From Cucumis sativus (Eukaryota; Streptophyta; Magnoliopsida; Cucurbitales; Cucurbitaceae): DNA of 64,000 nucleotides. Within the stretch, counting starts at the first letter, position 1; each line of letters opens with the position of its first letter. Under the pieces are notes generated by a model that worked only from the letters and a program-made list of their open reading frames with translations, did no database searches and was not told the origin of the DNA. Positions 38,496-47,427 of this stretch are shown one piece after another. Position numbers and translations under genes: made by a program. The stretch lies in assembly GCF_000004075.3 (NCBI RefSeq), contig NC_026657.2, positions 31,156,408 through 31,220,407 on the forward strand, written 5' to 3'.

Positions 38496-39161
38496 TCAGA
38501 AATCGAAATCGCAGCGAGTGGTCTGAAAAGTAAAGGAGTTTGGATTGGATTTCAATGGAACCTTCAATTCACAGTTAACCTTCGGCCTAAACTTCCCAAT
38601 TCTCACGGCGCCGACCTTCAACCTCAAACGGAGACGGATCTTGACGTCGACCTCGAAGACGCCGGCAAGTGTCTCCCCGTTGAACTCTGTAAGCTTGTCG
38701 CCGGCGAAAATCACGATCTGCTGGCCGTCGAATTGGGGGCTGAGGACGGAGGTGGTTTTGTGGCCTTGGTAGAACGGCGTTAACCATTGTGTGTTAAGCC
38801 TCTGGTCTTTATAATACGGCGAAGCTTCGATGACGTCGTAGTACACTCCGATTCGCTTGTTGGGGTTTCGGACAGTGAGGTTTAATGCCAGATCGTAATG
38901 GAGTTGGTTGCCGGAGACGTTGAAGCGGGTGAGTTGGGCTCCGGTGACGTCGAACTTGAGCTTATTGGGACGGAATACGAGCCAAAATACCAAGACAGCT
39001 ACACCAAGGACGACGACTATGGCGATGAGGAACTTGAGAAAGGTGGTGAGAAGGCAGCAGGCGCAGCCTCGGCCGTGGCCGTGGCGATGGTAGGTCTTTG
39101 CCGGAGGAGGGACGGCAGGGCCGTAAAAGGCGCCGTTGAGATGGGGTTGTTTGTCAGCCAT
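38496..39161 (-). CDS. NHL10-like: NDR1/HIN1-like protein, NHL10/YLS9 type, inverted-pair copy 1
   Basis: 221 residues, single exon. It starts MADKQPHLNGAFYGPAVPPP, very like Arabidopsis NHL10/YLS9, then a His/Arg stretch and a CACC cluster (residues 33-36), a membrane anchor at about 39-63, FRPNKLKFDVTGAQLTRFNV, VRNPNKRIGVYYD (NPN at 99-101), TPFYQGHKTT and the ending RCDFDF typical of NHL10. By eye about 83% of residues match the 42.2-kb gene, with which it is head-to-head. The TATA region (minus strand, ctatttat at 39247-39254) and preceding cttccttca are also shared. NHL10 of Arabidopsis responds to pathogens and senescence; similar use is inferred here. Base composition is GC-rich relative to flanks, normal for this family. 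Confidence 0.95.
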   Translation of the reverse strand: MADKQPHLNGAFYGPAVPPPAKTYHRHGHGRGCACCLLTTFLKFLIAIVVVLGVAVLVFWLVFRPNKLKFDVTGAQLTRFNVSGNQLHYDLALNLTVRNPNKRIGVYYDVIEASPYYKDQRLNTQWLTPFYQGHKTTSVLSPQFDGQQIVIFAGDKLTEFNGETLAGVFEVDVKIRLRLRLKVGAVRIGKFRPKVNCELKVPLKSNPNSFTFQTTRCDFDF

Positions 39162-42100
39162 ATAATGTGTATATATGTTTTGGTGAAAAAGAGAGAGAAT
39201 GATATCAAATGAAATGGGAAATAATGGAAGTGAAGAAATCGGTACATAAATAGTGAAGGAAGTCGAGGGGTTTTAGGTTTATACGCGTAGTTGAAAGCTA
39301 ATTTAATTAGCTTCTACGAACTTTCTCATGGATATTTTTCAAAAAGCTGTTTGAAATGTAAGACTCTTTGGAATCTTTCAAATTAAAAACAAAAATAAAG
39401 ATAAAAATGTGCAATTGTACATACACATACACATACATATATATAATGAAGACAAGGATTACACACGTCAAAAACTGCAAAAGTTATAAGTCAATTGAAT
39501 CCAAGAGACTTTTGGGTTACGTGCAGTATTACTATTTACGAAGCAGTCATTATCAGAAGACAATTTCAATATCAGTATTCTTACAAACTTTAATTTTATC
39601 CTCTATTTATAATTACTTTTTGAAATATAATGTATATATAAATTAGATTATTCCTTAAGAAAATATAAAATTGATTTAGTTTTAGATCGTACTCGGTTTT
39701 GACTATTTACAACACGGCGTTGCAAATTTAGATGTTTATGGTTTCTTACGCAAAACGCTACCATGTGTCTCCCTTGACTTTGCCCTTCTAATAACAATAA
39801 ATAATCATATCACATCTTTTCAAATATATATTAAATGAAACAATAGATTTTTGTTATTTCTCATTTTTCATTTTTTGTTACACGAGGTTTAATTTTTGTA
39901 TAATTTTAAAATGATAAGGACAATTACTATAGTTATATGTTTTATTAAAATAAAATATACTATGTACTTATGTCCTTGATTTCCCTTTTGGGTTTTATAT
40001 GGATGCTTCTAAGTTATTGTATTTGAAAACAAGGGTCTCTCTAACTGAGGAAGAAAAAATATTTCTTAACATTTCACTTTCACTCTTTTGTTTTATCTTT
40101 AATTTCTCTTATTTGTTTTACACATCCATATTTTTTATTTCAATATTTTATTTGTGATGGGAATTAATCTCTTTATTGTATCTTAAATTAAACATTGTTA
40201 TAAAAATGAAAGAAGTCAAATCATGTGATGAGGGAGATTTTGAGCCCTCCAAAGAAGATTTAATGTTAGAAATTAATTTTGAGTTAGGATTTATGGCCAC
40301 TATTTGTTTTTAATACATTCCGTTTCTTTCAAGAGTCATCAACTCATCAATGTTGTGTTGCTGTTTTGGTAGCCTTTGAGTGAACTATTTCTCCAATAAG
40401 AATATTTATGAATAAATACACAAATCTTTATTGTTACTACTTAATAATAAATATAAGAAAATCTATATAATCTCCTAATTAAGATTAAAATCTTCAAATG
40501 ATTAGGATTGTAATTTATATCAAAACTTTTTCTTTTTCTTTCAAACATCCCATAAGATTCCACATTTTTCGAGATGCTACCAGATTTGTGGTTGTTTCCA
40601 TGGGTCGTTCACCTAAAATATAGTTTGTGGGTCGCCCGACATATATATGTTTGAAGAAAGAAGTCGTGTTATGGACTTTTAACAAATTTTGCATTGACAG
40701 TGAGTTTTCTCTTTGTTAGTACTGACATTGTGATTCACTTCGTTAAGAAGATGTGTGTAGAGAATTGAAGGGTGAAACGTGAAACATATAATCTAGGGGA
40801 GCTTAGATCAAATCCCTATTCATACATCAAGTGATTTAGGAAAAGCCTATACATTTATCTTGTGAAAGTTGTGTAATACAAGATAATTAATTCTTGATAA
40901 GTTATATATATTTGTGACACCTCTTGAATAATTTTAGTCAATGATCTTTTAAGTCGGATTTAAGATCTTCCAAATATAGGTGTGATTACATCAAACTTCA
41001 ATTACCAACTTGGTTGTTGTGTTATGTGTTTTCATACTATTGTGTATGTTGTTTACTTTATCAATAGTATGTTGCAAACATAATTCTTCCTAGTTTAAGT
41101 TTAACACTGTGTTTTCAGTTACAAAGAAGAAGAAAAATCGTAGCTTATGTTGTGTTTAAAAATTACTCTTTATAAAAGTTTATATTATGGTTAGTTAATT
41201 TCCTAAAACTTACTCTGGCAGTACAATAATAATCTCATTTCAATGTTTGGATGAAGTTTGTTGACTTGGAAGGAAGCAATGTTTGGGACCCAATGTTCCT
41301 TCTAATTAATAAGATCACATATCCCACAATTTCACATCACAATTTTCATCCTCTGTTCGAATGGATTAAAAACTAATTACTATAACTTATGAAATAATAA
41401 TAATGAATTGAATTCCAATAATATTTCAAGTTTGTGAACCAAATATTGAATGTATTTTTTACCAAATCAACTCAACTTACGTTGGAGTAAGCCAAATTAC
41501 ACATCTTTAAAATTGTTCTTCCTTTCTCTCCTAATTTTTTAACCATAATTTCTCTTTTAGTAAACATTGAATTCTTAAACAAAATTTTTAAAAATAATAA
41601 TAATGATAATGATAATAATAATATCTTAAAAACTACTATTTTTTTTGTTTTAAAACTTAACTTAATTTTGAAAACCATGTCAACAGTACTCCAAAATTAA
41701 CTAATACATATAGAAATAGTGTTTAGAGTATTAATTTTATTAGAAATAGAGTACGATTCAGCTGGATCATGCATTGATCGTTCTCACCACTCAAAAAAAA
41801 AAAAAAATTAATTTAAAGAAAAAAGAACAAAATTTGCTATTGACAAATTAGAATTGGGATCTTATGATTTTGCAGAATACACAGAGATGGGTTGGTAGCG
41901 AATGTATAACTAAACTATTTTAGAAAAACTAGTGTGTAGATGCCACTTTTGTTTATGAAAGAGCCACCCGTATACGACTTCCCTCCAATGTAGACTAACT
42001 TTAGGAATAGGTTTTTTTTCAGCAAAAGAATACAAAGAGAGAATGTTCCTATAGAACTTCCATTCCGCGTATCCTCCTCCACTTCCTTCACTATTTATAC

Positions 42101-42198
42101 ATAAATCTTTACTTCCCCATTTCATTTTATTATTACTTCACTTCCCTATTCTTTCGTCTCTCATTTTTCACCAAACATACACACAGATATACATATAT
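39162..42198. promoter_or_regulatory. 3-kb region between the divergent NHL pair
   Basis: Both ends carry the same promoter in mirror image: cttccttcactatttat on the minus strand at about 39247-39263 and on the plus strand at 42081-42097, each about 90-110 bases before the start codon. The middle is AT-rich and holds no recognised gene. Confidence 0.7.
42091..42099 (+). promoter_or_regulatory. TATA box of the 42.2-kb NHL gene
   Basis: CTATTTATA about 100 bases before the ATG, in a context identical to the mirrored site at 39247-39255 beside the paralogue. Pyrimidine-rich leader sequence follows. Confidence 0.65.
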
Positions 42199-42867
42199 AT
42201 GGCCGACAAACAACCCCATCTCAACGGCGCCTTCTACGGCCCTGCCGTCCCTCCTCCTCCAAAGACCTACCACCATCATGCTCACCGCCGTGGCTGCGCC
42301 TGTTGCCTTCTCACCACCTTTCTCAAGCTCCTCGTCACCATTGTCGTTGTGGTCGGTATAGCAGTTTTGATATTATGGTTCCTATTCCGTCCCCATAAAC
42401 TCACCTTCGACGTCACTGACGCCGAACTAACCCGCTTCAACATCTCCGGCAACCAACTCCATTACAACCTGGCTTTAAACCTCACTATCCGAAACCCCAA
42501 CAAGCGAATTGGGGTGTATTATGATGTCATCGAAGCTTCCCCATTTTATAAAGACCAAAGGCTTAACACCCAGTGGCTACCGCCGTTCTACCAAGGCCAC
42601 AAAACCACCACCGTTCTCAGCCCCCACTTCGACGGCCAGCAGATCGTGTTTCTGGCCGGAGATAAGCTTACTGAGTTCAACGGTGAGACACTTGCCGGCA
42701 TCTTCAACGTCGACCTGAGGTTTCGTCTCCAGCTGAGGTTGAAAGTCGGGGTGGTGAGGATCGGGAAGTTTAAGCCGAAGGTTAACTGTGAATTGAAGGT
42801 TCCATTGAAATCAAATGCCAACTCTTTTACTTTCTTGCAGGCCACTCGCTGTGACTTTGATTTTTAA
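42199..42867 (+). CDS. NHL10-like: NDR1/HIN1-like protein, NHL10/YLS9 type, inverted-pair copy 2
   Basis: 222 residues, single exon, the only plus-strand NHL gene of the array. It has the NHL10 N-terminus (MADKQPHLNGAFYGP), a His-rich segment, a CACC cluster at residues 33-36, a membrane anchor at about 39-63, FRPHKLTFDVTDAELTRFNI, IRNPNKRIGVYYD (NPN at 99-101), PPFYQGHKTTT and the RCDFDF ending. Most differences from the 38.5-kb gene are conservative (V/I, L/F, K/R). Similarity goes on into the 3' flank, including a TTGACTCAGTCAA palindrome, so the duplicated unit covers promoter, gene and terminator. An AATAAA polyadenylation-type signal lies at 42923-42928. Confidence 0.95.
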   Translation: MADKQPHLNGAFYGPAVPPPPKTYHHHAHRRGCACCLLTTFLKLLVTIVVVVGIAVLILWFLFRPHKLTFDVTDAELTRFNISGNQLHYNLALNLTIRNPNKRIGVYYDVIEASPFYKDQRLNTQWLPPFYQGHKTTTVLSPHFDGQQIVFLAGDKLTEFNGETLAGIFNVDLRFRLQLRLKVGVVRIGKFKPKVNCELKVPLKSNANSFTFLQATRCDFDF

Positions 42868-42885
42868 TTGGCCACTTCCGGGGTT

Positions 42886-42898
42886 TTGACTCAGTCAA
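42886..42898. promoter_or_regulatory. Palindrome TTGACTCAGTCAA in the NHL 3' flank
   Basis: Same 13-base palindrome as at 38436-38448, here 18 bases beyond the stop codon of the inverted paralogue. A further half-site, TTGACTGA, lies about 30 bases on. It is probably within the 3' UTR since AATAAA follows at 42923. Confidence 0.6.
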
Positions 42899-42922
42899 CT
42901 ATGTAGCAGATTCTGTTGACTG

Positions 42923-42928
42923 AATAAA
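42923..42928 (+). terminator. Polyadenylation-type signal AATAAA
   Basis: AATAAA 55 bases after the stop codon of the 42.2-kb NHL gene, followed by T-rich sequence. The position is usual for a plant near-upstream element. Confidence 0.5.
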
Positions 42929-45109
42929 ATCATTATTTTATTTTTATTGTTTTTGTTTTTAACCTTAATAATACCATTCATTTCTTTTTTGCTTTTTTGT
43001 TTAATGGGTTTGGTATTTGTCTATAATTTTAATTTTAAAATTTAAATCTCAAGACACAATAAAGAAAGAAAGAAAGAAAGAAAAACTCTATTTTAATAGT
43101 TAAAACAAAAGATTATAAGAAAACATTGCCACCATTGCATACCCAATGGTAAGAATAATATATTTCATTCACCTATCTTCATGATGATGGGGTATTGCTT
43201 CTTTAACATAAACTTTTGTGTTTGATTTACTTCTCGAAACCACTAAACGAACATCAATACCCATATATATAATTCTCATCATTCCCTTCTCTAACTATTA
43301 ATGACTTTATTTTCACTTAACATAAAATTAATTTATAAAATTGTTTTTGCTACTTTTATAGAATGTTAACTCAAATTAAATAAATAAATAAACAAGATGT
43401 CTAATTTTATTATAGTTATATACTATGTTGGTGATTCCTTGTTGTAATGGCTGATTTTGGACCAATGCTATAAGAGATATAAGTATGGACAAAAACTATA
43501 AGGTCGATAAAATTACAAAATTTTGGGCCTAGAAAACAAAATTAATTTGTTTTTTATACCCAAATCAATTGTTCTATATTGACACCAAGGCCGAATAGCA
43601 AATTATGGAATGTGTCCTAAGTATCATAATAAAACAAAAATAGGTCTAGGAAAATATTTCGAACTCCGCTAAGGATAGGGTTGTCTCTATTCAAGTAAAA
43701 AACAAGGTTCACTCCTTAGCTCGGTAAATTGAAGGAATTATCCTATAGCAACTTTGAAATCTAACAAGGACAATTTAGGTCAACCACTCTTCGTAAATAC
43801 ATCATTATTGCACAAATATTTGAAGTGTTTGTGTCAAATACCACTAACCAGTTTAGTATATAAATTTTGTGTTTGGCCAGATATATTATTTTACTTCTCG
43901 TATAAATTCACTACAACCATTATGCATAGTCTTTAAAAGTTTTTTTTTTTTTCTAATAGAAATATGTGTACATTATTGAAAAGTAAAAATGTTTTTACTA
44001 ATTTCATTGGCATTTAACAGTCTAAGTAATGTTCGGAGACTCTCCAAACATGGTGATCATATCTCAATGAAGAAAAGAAAAACCTTTTAAAAAGTAGTCT
44101 TTTTGTTTGTCTCTTCATTAATTCAGCGATTACCAACCAATTATATCAAACCTTATCATAAACTTAAAAGTAATAACTTTCATTGGATGAATTTCCATCT
44201 AATTTACTAATATTGTCCAAAACTAGGCTATTCACAAGGGCTTTGCTTTTAAGTTTAAACAATAGTTCTTAACTTATCGGATACTTCTCAACTACTTACG
44301 AATTTTAGTTTGAGCATTATATGAAAATTATGATGACAATAACAACCATACCCACTACTCATCACTTCATCATATTTATGAAAGTAGAAATAATAATAAT
44401 AAAGTTTATAAAAGGAAATGAATGTTGAAAAAGGAATTAAGCATGGGCCGTAATCCGGCCTGTATTACAATGGACATGGCTTGTTTTGGGCCTAAGCCTT
44501 AAGAAGCCTTTATCTAAATCATTCTTTACATCAAAAAAAGAAAATTAAATGAATTGAAGTCGACTTTTTCATATTACCAAAAAATTGGAATCACTTTTGT
44601 TCCATTGAAAAGCTAAAATCATAATGCCATTTCCATTTTTTCATTGTTCGACTTAAAGCATTTTCCACTAAAATCAAAATTAACTTTTGTTGGTCTTTTT
44701 CTAAATTAATAAAGAACAGGTGGGACGTAGGAAAGATTTTTGTTTTTATTTCTTTTTCAAAAAAACAAGTTTGTATTTTCTAAAATAGCAAAATATTGAA
44801 ACTATTTATAAAAGATTGAAAATTCATCAAATCTATAAAAAAAAAAAATTTTTTTTGCTATTTTCAAAATATAATCAAAAGTTTTAAAATGAAAAAGAAA
44901 AAAGAAAATAGATACCTTCTCAAAAACTACTCTTTCACTTTTTAAAAAGCAAAAAGATTTAAATATTCCATATTAACAAATAACGACAGCAAAACAATAC
45001 TTCAATACCTTATCATGTTGATCCACGATATAACAAAAACTCATCCTAAATACAATTAATCGGAAGCAACCACAGCATTTAATTTAAAATGAAATTGACA
45101 AGGGTTGAA

Positions 45110-45141
<32 letters not shown>
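45110..45141 (+). repeat. Poly-G tract of 32 bases
   Basis: An uninterrupted run of G, rare in AT-rich plant DNA. It could form G-quadruplex structures. Its exact length may be uncertain because such runs are hard to sequence. Confidence 0.9.
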
Positions 45142-45143
<2 letters not shown>

Positions 45144-45622
45144 AAATGATTAAATGAGATAAACCCACTCAAACTTTCGTACATAATAAAGGGTTTATTA
45201 AATTTCCATAAGAAGTAGGGACAAGAACATTTGGGAATGGAGAAACGCACCCGTTGATATATTTCATAAAGTTTACCCCCAACTTTATAATTAATAACAT
45301 TGGGAAAGACACAGAGATTAAAAATAAGTAAAAGGGGCATTATGTGTAAAGTTTAGGTTAATGGGATGTTTCTTTTTTAATTATTTCTAAGTTTTTTTTT
45401 TCTTCTTTCTTTCCATCATCTAATAAAATTAGGAAAGGGACAGATACTTTGATGAAAAATTGACCACCACCCATTTCCCATGTGGAAGATGGAACCCCAC
45501 ATTTCCTTTCCATACACATCATTGTTGTTTTGGATATGAAGCTTCTATGTAACACTTCACTTTTAATTATTTCCTTCTTCAACTCTCACTCTTTTTAATT
45601 AGTATGTATTGTGTGTGTTGAG

Positions 45623-45636
45623 TTTAGGGTTTAGGG
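45623..45636 (+). repeat. Two perfect telomere repeats (TTTAGGG)2
   Basis: Exactly two plant-type telomere units. Too short to be a relic of a chromosome end; more likely a telo-box-like motif or chance. Confidence 0.6.
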
Positions 45637-45885
45637 AAAATTATAATATTTTCACTAATTATGCTATATTTAACTTTACAAATTTAAAAAGTAAATTTAT
45701 CAAGAAGATATATATGTATATTAAAAAGTTCATCTACCTAATGATTTTTATTCTACAGAATATTGAACCATTTTTATTAAGATATTGCAGTGCACTACAT
45801 CAAATGTGGAATCTGATCCTCTTCATGCTATCAACCTAAATTTCTTTTGTAAAGTTTTTATAGATAATTGGTCTTTTGTATGTAT

Positions 45886-45889
<4 letters not shown>

Positions 45890-45967
<78 letters not shown>
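45890..45967. repeat. (TA)39 microsatellite
   Basis: About 78 bases of pure TA repeat in non-coding sequence. Confidence 0.95.
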
Positions 45968-45970
<3 letters not shown>

Positions 45971-46791
45971 TTTAGGTGTGGTAATTAAATGTGGATAAAG
46001 TGATTGAGATTTTTCTGTTTAGTTTTTAGTTTGTGTCATGGTTAAGAAAGTTTCTTGATCATTTGGTTGTTTATTAGACGAGCAGAAGCAAAAATTTAAA
46101 TATTTTAAAACAAAATGGTGAAAGAATGATGTATTGTCTAAGTTTTAGTTGTAAGTATAGTGGAAATTAGAGAATCGAAGCTACTAATTTTGTGTGGTAG
46201 ATACACATATGTGTTTGTATTCAAAATATTGAATGTAGTATTAAATAAAAGTATTAATTGTCTCTATCTACATTTCATAGGCTGCATCATAAAAGATACA
46301 TTAAATTCCTATGTGTTGATTTATTTTAGCCAAGAGAGCTGAAAATTGTGGTGATGTATTGAATTTCAATGCGATAATGACGTGTGACCCAAAGGTTCTT
46401 TAACCTCATTTTTTGGTTAAATCAATATTTTAGTTCCAAATTCTTAAACCGTGTAATGCATAATTTTCTATAATATTCACCAACTAAACTTCATCATAAC
46501 TAAAAATAAATTAGTAGAGAAAATAAGAATGATAGTAAATGATAAATGGTAGGGATAAACAAAAATTGACACCAAAGGAGTGAATAATTAACAAACATTG
46601 CCACTAATTAATCTCATTTATTAAACACATTTCTTTTTCGCTAATCCTTCCTTTCCGACACCCGCTTGTGCCTTTTTGTATACACTTTCCAATATTAACA
46701 ATAAATTCATCACGAAAACACATTTACCCAAATGAAACAAAACCGTTAAGTAACGGCGTTTATATTTTAGGCATTTTTAGCTTAGAAAAAC

Positions 46792-47427
46792 TCAAACACT
46801 AACATCGCATTTCTGAACCACTTGGTACTTCACGTTGTACTGAACAATCGACCCGTCTCCGTTCGCCGGATACGCACCGAAGTTTATCACCACCGGGCAG
46901 TTCGCGTGGAATTGGTACCGCCCAGTGATGAAGCTTCCGACCTTCCATCGAACCTTGCCGTCAATTTTGACCAGGAGCATCAGTGCTCCGGCGTTCCTGT
47001 CTTGATTCAGCTCCGAACTGATGAAGGGCGCGACCGGCACGGAGGTGCCGGAGACGAAAGGGGACCATACGTTGACGTCCTTATGGCCTTGGTAGAAACG
47101 AGGGATGATGGTCCGGAGAGTGATCTGTTGGTTTCGGTAGATGGCGTAGACGTGGAGTTCGTCGTAGTAGATTCCGATTCGGCGGTTTGGGTTGCGGGAG
47201 GAAACAGTGAGGAGGAAATTGGAGGTGAGGAAGCTGGGGACGGTGGCGTTGAAGGCGTAGACGGTGACGTCTTGAAGGAAGAAAGTGGGTTTGGTGGGAC
47301 GGAGGACGGCCCAGACGATGAGGATGGTGAGGAGGACGAGGAAGATGAAGATGCCGATGATTGCGCCGATTAGTTTGATGAGCTTCTTGCGTTTTTTCTT
47401 GCAGTGCTTCTCGCAGTCGTAGGCCAT
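46792..47427 (-). CDS. NHL1-like: NDR1/HIN1-like protein, NHL1 type
   Basis: 211 residues, single exon. It differs from the rest of the array and follows the NHL1 subgroup: a short Lys/Cys-rich N-terminus (DCEKHCKKKRKK), membrane anchor at about 17-42, then LRPTKPTFFLQDVTVYAFN, LTSNF, SSRNPNRRIGIYYD (NPN at 79-81), YRNQQITLRT, FYQGHKDVNVWSPF and GKVRWKVGS. These match Arabidopsis NHL1 (At3g11660) and relatives such as At3g52470 closely. The minus strand has a TATA-like TAAATATAAATACC at 47534-47547, about 110 bases before the start. It therefore came from an older split than the NHL3/10-type genes beside it. The overlapping plus-strand frame at 46822-47373 is a shadow. Confidence 0.95.
   Translation of the reverse strand: MAYDCEKHCKKKRKKLIKLIGAIIGIFIFLVLLTILIVWAVLRPTKPTFFLQDVTVYAFNATVPSFLTSNFLLTVSSRNPNRRIGIYYDELHVYAIYRNQQITLRTIIPRFYQGHKDVNVWSPFVSGTSVPVAPFISSELNQDRNAGALMLLVKIDGKVRWKVGSFITGRYQFHANCPVVINFGAYPANGDGSIVQYNVKYQVVQKCDVSV

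Larger units (their letters stand above)
42929..46791. other. Intergenic, repeats only
   Basis: AT-rich. It holds (GAAA)n near 43062-43080, a 32-base poly-G at 45110-45141, two telomere-like repeats at 45623-45636 and a long (TA)n at 45890-45967. Small open frames have no family resemblance. Confidence 0.55.

Noticed and set aside
40560-41130. Stretch resembling an LTR or leader of a retroelement
   Set aside because: No terminal repeats, primer-binding site or coding remnants could be recognised, so the impression is unsupported.
44447-44466. Small palindrome around gggccgtaatccggcc
   Set aside because: Too short and isolated to mean anything in this context.
46822-47373. 183-residue plus-strand frame opposite the NHL1-type gene
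   Set aside because: A shadow of the GC-rich coding strand; its Glu/Asp/Val-rich sequence has no family likeness.
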